DNA of 64,000 nucleotides from Pseudomonas yamanorum (GTDB lineage: Bacteria; Pseudomonadota; Gammaproteobacteria; Pseudomonadales; Pseudomonadaceae): the NCBI RefSeq assembly GCF_900105735.1, contig NZ_LT629793.1, positions 620,001 to 684,000 on the forward strand. Direction: 5' to 3'. The position numbers and the translations under genes are program-made. Each line of letters begins with the position of its first letter. The first letter of the stretch is position 1. The notes beneath the pieces are model-generated. The model was given only the letters and a program-made list of their open reading frames with translations. It did no database searches and had not been told where the DNA came from. This document shows positions 53,530 through 60,720 of this stretch, one piece after another.

Positions 53530-54471
53530 ATGATCGATTTCCGCCAATTGCGCTACTTCGTTGTAGTCGCTGAAGAAGAACACGTGGGGCGTGCTGCCGA
53601 ACGGTTGCACATCTCCCAATCGCCCCTGAGTCGGCAGATCGCGCAACTGGAAGAACGCCTGGGCCTGACCCTGTTCGAACGCAGCCAACAACGTATCCGC
53701 CTGACCCGCGACGGCCAGACGTTCCTCGCCGAAACCAAGGCGCTGCTGACCCACGCCAACCGCCTGGAATCCCTGGGCCGGCGATTGGGCAAAGGCGAAG
53801 AAGGTGGGCTGTGCATCGGCTACATCGAAAACGCCATGCACGCGGGCGTGTTGCCGAATGCCTTGAAAGTCTTGCGCGATGCGCGGCCCAACGTGCATAT
53901 CGCGCTGTACAACCTGCCCTCCGCTGAGCAACTGGAAGGCTTGCGCCAACGCAGCCTGGACATCGCTCTGGTGGGTGAGCCACCGGCGGCGGATGACCCG
54001 GACCTGATCGCCCTGCAAGTGCTGGACGACCCGATGCTGCTGGCGCTGCCCGAACATCATCCGCTGGCCAGCGTCAGCGAATTACTGCCCGAACATCTGG
54101 CCGAGCAGCAATGGATTGGCGTGCAACGCAAACCCGGGGCGAACCCGGCGGATGACTTTGTTGCTGCGTGCATTCGGGCAGGGTTTACCCCGCAGATTCC
54201 GATGGAAGCCAGCGAGCCGTTTACCGCGTTGGGATTGGTGGCGTCGGGGTTGGGTGTGGCGATGGTGCAAAAGGGTTTGAGCCGCAATGCACCACCGGGC
54301 GTGGTGCTGCGGGAACTGCCGTGGCTGACCTACACCACGCCGCTGTGGGCGGCGTGGCATCGGATCAATTTGCGGCCGTTGGTGGAGACGTTCAGGAAAG
54401 TCCTGACAGAGCCCCTATCACATGTGGGAGCCGGGCTTGCCCGCGATGCAGGCAGCTCGGTCTGTCAGTAA
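53530..54471 (+). CDS. LysR-family regulator with REP-encoded C-terminal tail
   Basis: A 313-residue LysR protein. The winged helix begins MIDFRQLRYFVVVAEEEHVG with the recognition helix ISQSPLSRQIAQLE. The effector domain follows, with GVGVAMVQKG-type SGLGVAMVQKGL. It is divergent from the AKR-SDR-SRPBCC operon, its likely target. The last 16 residues (HVGAGLARDAGSSVCQ) are encoded by the left arm of a REP element, so the natural stop was lost or displaced. Confidence 0.87.
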   Translation: MIDFRQLRYFVVVAEEEHVGRAAERLHISQSPLSRQIAQLEERLGLTLFERSQQRIRLTRDGQTFLAETKALLTHANRLESLGRRLGKGEEGGLCIGYIENAMHAGVLPNALKVLRDARPNVHIALYNLPSAEQLEGLRQRSLDIALVGEPPAADDPDLIALQVLDDPMLLALPEHHPLASVSELLPEHLAEQQWIGVQRKPGANPADDFVAACIRAGFTPQIPMEASEPFTALGLVASGLGVAMVQKGLSRNAPPGVVLRELPWLTYTTPLWAAWHRINLRPLVETFRKVLTEPLSHVGAGLARDAGSSVCQ

Positions 54472-54510
54472 AACCGCGGTGATGCCATCGCAGGCAAGCC
54501 AGCTCCCACA
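54423..54510. repeat. REP doublet overlapping the LysR 3' end
   Basis: TGTGGGAGCCGGGCTTGCCC from 54423 faces TCGCAGGCAAGCCAGCTCCC ending at 54510. The left arm is translated in frame as the end of the LysR protein; the stop is at 54469-54471, inside the element. Confidence 0.85.
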
Positions 54511-54544
54511 GGGTTTCAGTGTCTCAGTCGAAAATGTGGAGGGT

Positions 54545-54754
54545 TCAATACCGCCAATGCCCCGGCACCCATAACCACTGCCCGTTCCCCCAGCGATAGT
54601 GCCCCCGCACCCACTGATACCCCGGCGCCGGCGCCACCGGCACTACCTCAACCAACGGCGGCGGGCGCCGCGGATGAACAGGTTCGACAATACAACCGGA
54701 TAACGCCGCCGCCATCAACATGGCGGCCAGCGTGGCCTTGAATATGCGGGACAT
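54545..54754 (-). CDS. YXWGXW-repeat lipoprotein, candidate ECF target
   Basis: A 69-residue lipoprotein. The signal peptide MSRIFKATLAAMLMAAALSG ends in lipobox LSGC with the modified cysteine at residue 21. The mature part is proline-rich (HPRRPPPLVEVVPVAPAPG) and then carries the aromatic units YQWVRGHYRWGNGQWLWVPG and HWRY typical of YXWGXW proteins. A site with CGACGGATT-N13-CGTTTAA lies 54 bases before the start, on this strand, matching the promoter of the adjacent sigma-factor operon. Confidence 0.75.
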   Translation of the reverse strand: MSRIFKATLAAMLMAAALSGCIVEPVHPRRPPPLVEVVPVAPAPGYQWVRGHYRWGNGQWLWVPGHWRY

Positions 54755-54807
54755 GGCACGGTTCCCCAATGAGACTGGCCTTCGCCTGAGTGGCGGGCCT
54801 ACCCGGG

Positions 54808-54836
54808 TTAAACGCGGCCAACCGGGAAATCCGTCG
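54808..54836 (-). promoter_or_regulatory. Candidate ECF promoter (copy B)
   Basis: On the minus strand, CGACGGATT (54836-54828), a 13-base spacer and CGTTTAA (54814-54808). The same two blocks occur at 56886-56915 and 57012-57041. The -10-like block is 54 bases before the YXWGXW lipoprotein start. Confidence 0.6.
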
Positions 54837-54856
54837 CCCGTCTCGGTTATTAATGC

Positions 54857-54987
54857 TCGTTCCCACGCTCTGCGTGGGCACGCATCCCGTGACGCTCTGC
54901 GTCACCACTGCGCAAGACTTGAACCTTGCATCGCCAACTGGACGCAGAGCGTCCGAGGCGGCTTTCCCACGCAGAGCGTGGGAACGA
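54857..54987. repeat. Third-type repeat, nested palindromes with CGTTCCCACGCTCTGCGTGG core
   Basis: Outer arms CGTTCCCACGCTCTGCGTGG (54858-54877) and its complement (to 54986) enclose two inner hairpins, TGACGCTCTGCGTCA and GGACGCAGAGCGTCC. The whole unit of about 130 bases can fold into a large cruciform. It is unrelated to the two REP cores above. It lies just after the last gene of the sigma operon and before promoter copy B. Confidence 0.75.
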
Positions 54988-54990
54988 TCA

Positions 54991-55467
54991 TCAGTGGCTC
55001 TTGGCGGCCTTGCCCTTCGTCTGCCCCTTCATATACAACGCTTCCACCAACCGCTGGCGTTCATCCCGGGGCAAGGTGTTGGCGAATTGCGCCAGGGTGT
55101 TGTCCACCAGTGCCCGGAGCGCCATGTCCGCCTCCCGGGCCTTGCCCAGATCCGTCACCAGCGCCGCACGATCCAGGGTCGGCGCTTCCAGTTGCTTGAT
55201 CACATCCAGCCGCGCCTCACGCCCGGCAAGCACCAGCGGCTGGCTGTCGGCGCGGTTCTGGCGCAGCAACTGGCGCAGTTCCTTGCGCCGTTCCGGCGGC
55301 AGCTTGACCATCGCCTGGCGCAGGCCATGTTGGTTCACCACCGCTTCGGCGGGCTTGGTATTCGCCAGCCAGTGGTACAGGCCACCGCCGACACCACCGA
55401 TCAAAAACACGTTGAACAACACCGACACAACCAGCAGCGGCTTCAGGTACTTGGGTGACGGGGTCAT
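54991..55467 (-). CDS. Spy/CpxP-like periplasmic protein (metal-resistance fold)
   Basis: A 158-residue protein with an N-terminal membrane segment (LKPLLVVSVLFNVFLIGGVG) and a helical periplasmic domain. It contains LPPERRKELRQLLRQNR, then ALVTDLGKAREADMALRALV and LPRDERQRLVEALY, an LTxxQ-like helical repeat typical of the Spy/CpxP/CnrX fold. Such proteins sense or chaperone misfolded proteins or metals. The ATG overlaps the anti-sigma gene's stop by 4 bases, so it is the last gene of the sigma operon. Confidence 0.75.
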   Translation of the reverse strand: MTPSPKYLKPLLVVSVLFNVFLIGGVGGGLYHWLANTKPAEAVVNQHGLRQAMVKLPPERRKELRQLLRQNRADSQPLVLAGREARLDVIKQLEAPTLDRAALVTDLGKAREADMALRALVDNTLAQFANTLPRDERQRLVEALYMKGQTKGKAAKSH

Positions 55468-55895
55468 TGCTCGCTTTCCTCGGCGTTGACGGTGAAGACG
55501 ACTTCGGCGTCGCCCTGGTCGAAGACACTGGGCAGTACTTCAGGACCGAGCGTGGGCAGCGGGACGCTCAAGGACGCTACCAGGATGCCGGCGGCAATCC
55601 CGGCGATGCCCACGCCGACGAAGCCGGCGGGCGATAGCCAGCCGGCGTAGCGTGCCCAAAAGGACTGGCGCTGGGGGAACGACTGGCGAATCTGCCGCGC
55701 CAGCGCCGGGTCGACGGGCGCCAGTTGATAGGCGTCCAACTGGCCATCGAGCCATCGCGCCTGGTGCAGCACCTCACGTACGCCGGCCTCGCCTGCGTCC
55801 AGCAGTGCCTGGGCCTGCGCCTGTTCGGCACGGGGCCAACGGTGCAGGTGGCCGCCGTAAGCCTCGGCCAGTTGGGCAAATCGTTCAGGCGTCAT
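55464..55895 (-). CDS. Anti-sigma-like one-TM membrane protein
   Basis: A 143-residue protein. The cytoplasmic N-terminus (MTPERFAQLAEAYGGHLHRW) continues as a helical domain of about 80 residues, then a transmembrane segment GFVGVGIAGIAAGILVASL near residues 90-110 and a short periplasmic tail. The layout and its place directly after the sigma gene, with a 4-base overlap, point to a cognate anti-sigma factor. It resembles what I recall of the SbrR anti-sigma factor of P. aeruginosa. That likeness is from memory. Confidence 0.75.
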   Translation of the reverse strand: MTPERFAQLAEAYGGHLHRWPRAEQAQAQALLDAGEAGVREVLHQARWLDGQLDAYQLAPVDPALARQIRQSFPQRQSFWARYAGWLSPAGFVGVGIAGIAAGILVASLSVPLPTLGPEVLPSVFDQGDAEVVFTVNAEESEQ

Positions 55896-56473
55896 GGTTT
55901 TCCCCTTCCTGGGCGGGCGGGCCCGGGTGTGTCGTCAAGGTAACTGCGCAGGTTGCGCCGGGCCCGTGACAGCAAGCTCTCCAGTGCCTCGACGCTGATG
56001 TTCATCAGCGCCGCAGCGTCGATATTCGACAGCTCTTGGTAATACTGCAACACAATCGCCTCGCGCTGGCGTTCGGGCAGCGACGCCAGCGCCGCCGCCA
56101 TATGCTCACTGCGGGCGGCGGCTTCCAGTTGTTCATCGGGCGCAGGCGCCGTGTCGACCACTTCGCTCATGGCCTCCTCATCGTTCAACGGGCGCTCCTT
56201 GCGCCGACGCAAATGGTCATGGCACAGGTTGAGCACCACGCGGTGCAACCAGGTGTCGAAACGCGCTTCGCCGCTGCGCCAGCTCGCAGCCTGGCGCCAG
56301 ATACGCAGGAAGCTTTCCTGGGCCACGTCCCTGGCCTCGTCGGCATCCCCGAGAATCCGACTGGCGAGCGCGAGCAAACGCGGCAGTTTGCGCGTCACCA
56401 TTTCGTTGATGGCCGCCGGTTCGTTGTTTCCGATGCGGGCCAACAGCTCAACGTCCGGATCAGTGTCTTTCAA
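55892..56473 (-). CDS. ECF-family RNA polymerase sigma factor
   Basis: A 193-residue extracytoplasmic-function sigma factor. Sigma-2 has RDVAQESFLRIWRQ and RFDTWLHRVVLNLCHDHLRRR; sigma-4 has LASLPERQREAIVLQYYQEL and NISVEALESLLSRARRNLRS. It ends with a Pro/Gly-rich tail. It follows the YXWGXW gene by 47 bases and overlaps the anti-sigma gene by 4. By promoter similarity it probably directs its own operon and at least two other envelope genes. The arrangement resembles the P. aeruginosa SbrI-SbrR locus (from memory). Confidence 0.9.
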   Translation of the reverse strand: MKDTDPDVELLARIGNNEPAAINEMVTRKLPRLLALASRILGDADEARDVAQESFLRIWRQAASWRSGEARFDTWLHRVVLNLCHDHLRRRKERPLNDEEAMSEVVDTAPAPDEQLEAAARSEHMAAALASLPERQREAIVLQYYQELSNIDAAALMNISVEALESLLSRARRNLRSYLDDTPGPARPGRGKP

Positions 56474-56520
56474 TAGGGCAAGTCTCGGTCCGGTGGCTAA
56501 GGGTCAGGTTGACGGGATGG

Positions 56521-56841
56521 TCAGCGGACCCAGTGCCCTTCGATCCAGTACCAGTTGGGGCCGCGCGACTCCCAGTGGCCAGGTTCCCAACGGGCGTTGC
56601 GCATCACCGGCTGCCAGTGGCCCGGCACCCAGGCATAACCGCGCCCTTCGTAGCGCCAGTGCCCGCGGTCCCACACATAGCCAGGGCGTTCGACGGGAAC
56701 GGCCTCGACGCGCATCGGCGGTGGCGCTTCGCGGATGATGACTTCGGTCTGGGCAAAGGTCGGCGTGCTGACCAGGGCGGCCAGTGCCAGCGGGATCAAC
56801 AGGGCATAACGTAATTTGGCCAGCGGTCGTGCAAGTCTCAT
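56521..56841 (-). CDS. YXWGXW-repeat exported protein, first gene of the sigma operon
   Basis: A 106-residue protein with a signal peptide (MRLARPLAKLRYALLIPLAL and AALVSTPTFA) but no lipobox. After EVIIREAPPPMRVEAVPVER it carries several aromatic units: GYVWDRGHWRYEGRG, YAWVPGHWQP, RWEPGHWESRG and NWYWIEGHWVR. This is the same design as the 54.6 kb lipoprotein. A candidate ECF promoter begins 45 bases upstream. Its exported location fits an envelope-stress output, although no function is established. Confidence 0.8.
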   Translation of the reverse strand: MRLARPLAKLRYALLIPLALAALVSTPTFAQTEVIIREAPPPMRVEAVPVERPGYVWDRGHWRYEGRGYAWVPGHWQPVMRNARWEPGHWESRGPNWYWIEGHWVR

Positions 56842-56885
56842 GACAACTCCTTCATCGGCGATCGCCAGTGATCGCAGCTGTAGGG

Positions 56886-56915
56886 TTGAACGGCGGGTGT
56901 CCGAATAATCCGTCG
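56886..56915 (-). promoter_or_regulatory. Candidate ECF promoter (copy A), sigma operon
   Basis: On the minus strand, CGACGGATT (56915-56907), a 14-base spacer and CGTTCAA (56892-56886). It lies 45 bases before the YXWGXW gene that heads the sigma operon. The nine-base -35-like block is identical in copies A, B and C. Confidence 0.65.
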
Positions 56916-57011
56916 CGTCGACATCAACTTTTTTCGCGACCGTTCAGGACAGCAGACAGGGCCAGTATTGCCCAGGGTTTGCGGGGGATTGATGAAATAT
57001 GCAAAAAGCTG

Positions 57012-57041
57012 CGACGGATTTGGCCAGGCGGTCGCGTTCAA
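57012..57041 (+). promoter_or_regulatory. Candidate ECF promoter (copy C), divergent lipoprotein
   Basis: CGACGGATT (57012-57020), a 14-base spacer and CGTTCAA (57035-57041). It lies about 70 bases before the small lipoprotein at 57112 and is divergent from copy A. Confidence 0.6.
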
Positions 57042-57111
57042 GGGTTAACCGTTGGCAATCGGCAAGCACTTTTTGTCGATTGGCAACGTTCACTACCTTG
57101 AGGAAATCACC

Positions 57112-57255
57112 ATGACTCGTCGAATTTCACTGCTGGTTGCCGCAGTCCTGCTCATGAACCTTGGCGGTTGCGTGTTCCTGCCGGGCCACCGTGATCACTG
57201 CTGCTGGCGCGGTTACGGGGTGGTAACGACCCCGACAGCACAGGCCATTTCCTGA
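57112..57255 (+). CDS. Tiny lipoprotein, 47 residues
   Basis: A 47-residue lipoprotein. The signal MTRRISLLVAAVLLMNLGG ends in lipobox LGGC with the cysteine at residue 20. The mature part is VFLPGHRDHCCWRGYGVVTT and a short tail, with Cys and His residues that could hold a metal. GAGGA lies 8 bases before the ATG. Promoter copy C sits upstream, so it may belong to the same ECF regulon. Confidence 0.65.
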   Translation: MTRRISLLVAAVLLMNLGGCVFLPGHRDHCCWRGYGVVTTPTAQAIS

Positions 57256-57259
57256 GCCT

Positions 57260-57507
57260 CTAGCTGACCGCCGCAAACCCTCTGCGCCCGGCCTTGATCT
57301 CGGTGCGCAGTTCGCCAATCAGGTTTGAGATGGAACGGATGCTGTCCAGACCTTGGGGGACACGCGGGTCAGCAGCAGGTCGACGCGCCCGCACGCCGGG
57401 TCGAAGATGTTGATGCGCAGCGAACCATCGCTGTTCAGCGAGCAGTCGCAGGCGAGCGGCAGGAAGCCGGACTCCATGATGTGGCGAAACTCGGCGATCG
57501 AAACCAT
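57260..57507 (-). pseudogene. DUF1652 gene with a single-base frameshift
   Basis: The frame from the ATG at 57507 (GGAAGGG about 8 bases ahead) encodes MVSIAEFRHIMESGFLPLACD and INIFDPACGRVDLLLTRVSP, a DUF1652 N-terminus, then ends at 57319 after an unlike tail. In the other frame the downstream bases (57260-57352) read GLDSIRSISNLIGELRTEI and end KAGRRGFAAVS, the expected DUF1652 C-terminus. One extra C (plus-strand G) in the five-G run at 57355-57359 would join them into about 82 residues. A real mutation or a sequencing error are both possible. Confidence 0.7.
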
Positions 57508-57750
57508 GCGGGCACCCTTCCCTGTACGGGGCTCGGAGGACGTGATCCGTCTAGGGTAGATGAGCTTTTTCAAACTGCCCGGGAATTAATGCAAAAGTGA
57601 TACTTGGTGCGCATTTCGGCTAAAACCGCTGGCCGGCTGACGCCAAAAAAACCACACCGACACCCTCTTATCCGATGCCGCGCGAAGGGCTTGCTTCCTG
57701 GTGATGATGGCCAGATGCTCTGGTTTTTTCCGACACCGAGAGCACTCCGC

Positions 57751-58695
57751 ATGAGCATCGAACCTTTGATCGAACCCGACAGTGCTGTGTACAAGACGTT
57801 GCTGGAATCGACCAAGGCCATTCCCTGGCGTATCGACTGGGTAACCATGACTTTCAGCTACATCGGCCCGCAGATCGAGGCGCTGCTGGGCTGGACGCCG
57901 CAGAGCTGGGCCACCGTCGATGACTGGGTGGAACGCATGCACCCGGACGACCGCGAGTATGTGGTCAACTTCTGCGTCTCCCAGTCCCGGGCCGGGGTCG
58001 ACCACGAAGCCGATTACCGGGCGCTGACCGCCAGCGGCGAGTACGTGTGGATTCGCGACGTGGTGCACGTGGAGCGCAAGGACGGCGAGGTGCAGGCGCT
58101 GATCGGCTTCATGTTCGATATCAGCGAGCGCAAGAAGACCGAGGAACACCTGATCCGCCTGCAAAAACAGTTAGAGGAATATTCGTTCCAGGACGGCCTC
58201 ACCGGTATCGCCAACCGGCGCATGTTCGACACCGTGCTGGCGCGGGAATGGACCAGTGCCCAGCGCAGCCAGTTGCCGCTGTCGTTGATCCTGTTGGATA
58301 TCGACTATTTCAAGCAGTACAACGACCTCTACGGGCATATCAAGGGTGATGAATGCCTGCGGCAAGTGGCGCATACGCTCTCCCGGGCGGCCAACCGGCC
58401 ACGGGACTTCATCGCGCGTATCGGCGGTGAGGAGTTTGTGTGGTTGCTGCCGGAAACCGATGCCGAATCCGCCCGCCGAGTGGCCGAACGCTGCCTGCAC
58501 CTGATCCGCCAGCAGCAGATCGAGCACGGGCATTCGGCGGTGTCGAACCTGCTGACATTGAGCCTGGGGGTGGGGACTTGCACGGTAAAGCCGGGCAGCG
58601 CGGCGCTGGCCTTTGTCGAAGCCGTCGACAAGTTGCTGTACCAGGCCAAGCGCAATGGCCGGATGCGCGCAGAGTTTGCCGACGTAGAGGATTGA
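57751..58695 (+). CDS. PAS-GGDEF diguanylate cyclase
   Basis: A 314-residue soluble enzyme that makes cyclic-di-GMP. The N-terminal PAS domain (about residues 15-135) has WVTMTFSYIGPQIEALLGWT, VERMHPDDREYV and GFMFDISERKKTEEH. The GGDEF domain (145-310) has LTGIANRRMFD and the active GGEEF at 225-229. The inhibitory site RPRD lies at 216-219, five residues before it. An alternative start lies upstream, but MSIEPLIEPDS at 57751 is more likely. It should be active and feedback-inhibited. The signal sensed by PAS is unknown. Confidence 0.93.
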   Translation: MSIEPLIEPDSAVYKTLLESTKAIPWRIDWVTMTFSYIGPQIEALLGWTPQSWATVDDWVERMHPDDREYVVNFCVSQSRAGVDHEADYRALTASGEYVWIRDVVHVERKDGEVQALIGFMFDISERKKTEEHLIRLQKQLEEYSFQDGLTGIANRRMFDTVLAREWTSAQRSQLPLSLILLDIDYFKQYNDLYGHIKGDECLRQVAHTLSRAANRPRDFIARIGGEEFVWLLPETDAESARRVAERCLHLIRQQQIEHGHSAVSNLLTLSLGVGTCTVKPGSAALAFVEAVDKLLYQAKRNGRMRAEFADVED

Positions 58696-58721
58696 TACAT
58701 CCCTCAAATCGCGGGCAAAAA

Positions 58722-58754
58722 AAATCCCAAGTAGCTGATGGAAACTTGGGATTT
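58722..58754 (+). terminator. Terminator-like hairpin after the cyclase gene
   Basis: AAATCCCAAGT (58722-58732) pairs with ACTTGGGATTT (58744-58754) around an 11-base loop, with A-rich and T-containing flanks. A 228-base AT-rich gap without supported genes follows (58755-58982). Confidence 0.65.
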
Positions 58755-58982
58755 AAAAATGCATAAACCGTGGGAGGTGAACGCCCGGCTATATTACCGA
58801 GCGGCAAAACTTGTAACAAGATAATTTTCAACCTTTCGTCGGATTAAAACAGCGCTAAGTCATTCAATAACCACACATTTTTAATGGATCCGATTATTGA
58901 AAGTGCCACTTTTTGGTGCAATAACGCCCTGCATTAAACACACTTGCTCGGTTTAATTCCGCGATAAAAATAAGGTTATTGA

Positions 58983-59243
58983 TTAGAAGTGCGTGGGCTT
59001 CTTCAAATAATGCTCAAACAGGTGTTTGCAGGGATCCACCAGCACAAGTTCGTTCTGAGCCGTGCCGCGCGAAACGCTGGCTGCCTGGCGGCATAACGCC
59101 AGGCGCTCCGCCGCCTCTTCCCGCTGCCGGTCTACCTGGGCATTGAGCCGAACGAAATAGGCCCCCAACAACACTGCGACACACAGAACCCCGACGACAA
59201 AATAGCGGAAGGCGTTGGATTGAGGGGGTTCCAGCTCACTCAT
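58983..59243 (-). CDS. Small one-TM protein of unknown function
   Basis: An 86-residue protein with one transmembrane segment (FRYFVVGVLCVAVLLGAYFV, about residues 12-32) after a short N-terminus, followed by a charged coiled helix NAQVDRQREEAAERLALCRQ and a C-terminus with DPCKHLFEHYLKKPTHF. The frame is open 30 codons upstream, but MSELEPPQSN at 59243 fits. It ends in front of a gap and starts just after the GNAT gene stop. No family is recognised. Confidence 0.65.
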   Translation of the reverse strand: MSELEPPQSNAFRYFVVGVLCVAVLLGAYFVRLNAQVDRQREEAAERLALCRQAASVSRGTAQNELVLVDPCKHLFEHYLKKPTHF

Positions 59244-59247
59244 ACAC

Positions 59248-59694
59248 TCATTGCACCTTGTGTTTCTGATAGCGAACGTCGTCGCCCTCAGCCGTGCCGA
59301 CCACCGACCAGCCAAGCCGTTGGTAAAAGCCATTGGCCCGGATCTGTTCCCGCCCGTCAGTGGTCAGGCAGAGTGTGTCGTGGCGTTCGAACAGCGCCGC
59401 CTCCGCCACCGCCATCAGTTGGCGGCCCAACCCGAGGTTTTCGTGGGACGGCAACACAAACAGCGCGAACACCTCGCCTTCGGCAAGATCGACCATTGAA
59501 AACCCCACAGGCGCACCGTCCACTTCGGCCAGCCACACACAGGGCGCTTCACCCATGCAGTCAGCGACGACCTGCGGGGTAATCCCCAGCTCAGCCATCT
59601 GCTCGCGGCTTAGATGGTTTTGCACCACCGCGGTGCGAATATCGAAAATAGCATTGATATCGCCCGGCGTTGCCAACCGTATAACCGTACCCAT
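59248..59694 (-). CDS. GNAT-family N-acetyltransferase
   Basis: A 148-residue acetyltransferase. IRLATPGDINAIFDIRTAVV begins the fold, and the acetyl-CoA-binding motif A is VFALFVLPSHENLGLGRQLMA. NGFYQRLGW is the usual C-terminal block. GGAGG lies 8 bases before the ATG at 59694; a GTG two codons earlier is less likely. Substrate unknown. It lies between the small one-TM protein and the AraC gene on the same strand. Confidence 0.88.
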   Translation of the reverse strand: MGTVIRLATPGDINAIFDIRTAVVQNHLSREQMAELGITPQVVADCMGEAPCVWLAEVDGAPVGFSMVDLAEGEVFALFVLPSHENLGLGRQLMAVAEAALFERHDTLCLTTDGREQIRANGFYQRLGWSVVGTAEGDDVRYQKHKVQ

Positions 59695-59784
59695 GTGCAC
59701 CGCCTCCCGGTGAGACGCTCAATTGTATGTAAATTGAAACACATCGGTTGTGTTGGATTTGTAAAACACTCACCGGATTGCGCG

Positions 59785-60684
59785 TTAATTCTGCTCACGC
59801 CGCCTGAACTGCCCCGGCGCGAGCCCGTGGGCCTTGCGAAAACACCGGGAAAAATAGGCCTCGTCGGTAAACCCGCAGCGGTGCGCAATTGCGCCGATCA
59901 TCTGCGGGCTGTTGAGCAGCAGCGTGCGCGCCAGTTGCATGCGCCGGTCGAGCACCAGTTGCGAGAAGGGTTTGCCGGTTTCCTTGCGCAACAGGTGGGT
60001 CAGGTAGTTGGGTGACAGAAAGGCTGCCGCCGCCGCATCGGTCAGGTTCAACGACGGCTCGTGCAAATGCTCACGGATGTAGCCTTGCACCCGAGCCAGG
60101 GCGTCCTTGCGGCCACGGCGGGTGGCGTTGTTGGCGGCGAAGGCCTGGAGCGGTTCGGCGTACTGCTGGCACACCAGCCCAATCAGTTGGAACAGGTAAC
60201 CCTTGAGCCGCTCCCGGGCCCCGAAGCTACGGTGGGCGTCCAGGCTGCGCATGTGTTCCAGCCAGGTTTTGACTTCTTCGAAGGCCGCGTCGTCGAGGAT
60301 GAAATCCAGCTGCTCCTGGAAGCGGAACGGCGACAGCTCCGGGGCCTGGCCGATGGGGATGTCTTCCAGGTCCAGCGGGTCGCAGGTCAGTTGCGGCAGG
60401 AAAAAGCCCTGGCTGAAATTGATCAGCATGAAGTCGCCGTCTTCGGGATGGGGAATCACGTGCAGGCGATGGGGCAGGATAAAGGCCAGGGCCTTTTTCG
60501 GAAACGGGCGCACCGCACCGCCGATGTGCTGCACGGTGTCGCCGCCCAGGTTGATCTGAATCTGGAAGTATTCGTGGCGATGGGGACTGGTCAGCGCCGC
60601 CCTGCCCCGCTTGTCGCGGATGTAGAAGTCGGAGCGGTCGCTGCGTTGTTCCATGCCATAGGTGGTGATGCGGGTGCCGGGCAT
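59785..60684 (-). CDS. AraC-family transcriptional regulator
   Basis: A 299-residue regulator. The N-terminal cupin-like domain (about 20-150) has SPHRHEYFQIQINLGGDTVQ and AFILPHRLHVIPHPEDGDF. The C-terminal double helix-turn-helix has LTDAAAAAFLSPNYLTHLLR and IGAIAHRCGFTDEAYFSRCF, with FRKAHGLAPGQFRRR. It starts 36 bases after the FAH hydrolase stop on the same strand, so the two may be co-transcribed and it may control that pathway. Confidence 0.9.
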   Translation of the reverse strand: MPGTRITTYGMEQRSDRSDFYIRDKRGRAALTSPHRHEYFQIQINLGGDTVQHIGGAVRPFPKKALAFILPHRLHVIPHPEDGDFMLINFSQGFFLPQLTCDPLDLEDIPIGQAPELSPFRFQEQLDFILDDAAFEEVKTWLEHMRSLDAHRSFGARERLKGYLFQLIGLVCQQYAEPLQAFAANNATRRGRKDALARVQGYIREHLHEPSLNLTDAAAAAFLSPNYLTHLLRKETGKPFSQLVLDRRMQLARTLLLNSPQMIGAIAHRCGFTDEAYFSRCFRKAHGLAPGQFRRREQN

Positions 60685-60720
60685 ACGTACTTCTCGGAGG
60701 GCCTGGGCACCACTGTAGCG

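Noticed and set aside
268..54510. Repeated palindromes that might be taken for a CRISPR array
   Set aside because: The copies are scattered singly between genes, are inverted in pairs and have no regular spacers. They are REP doublets.
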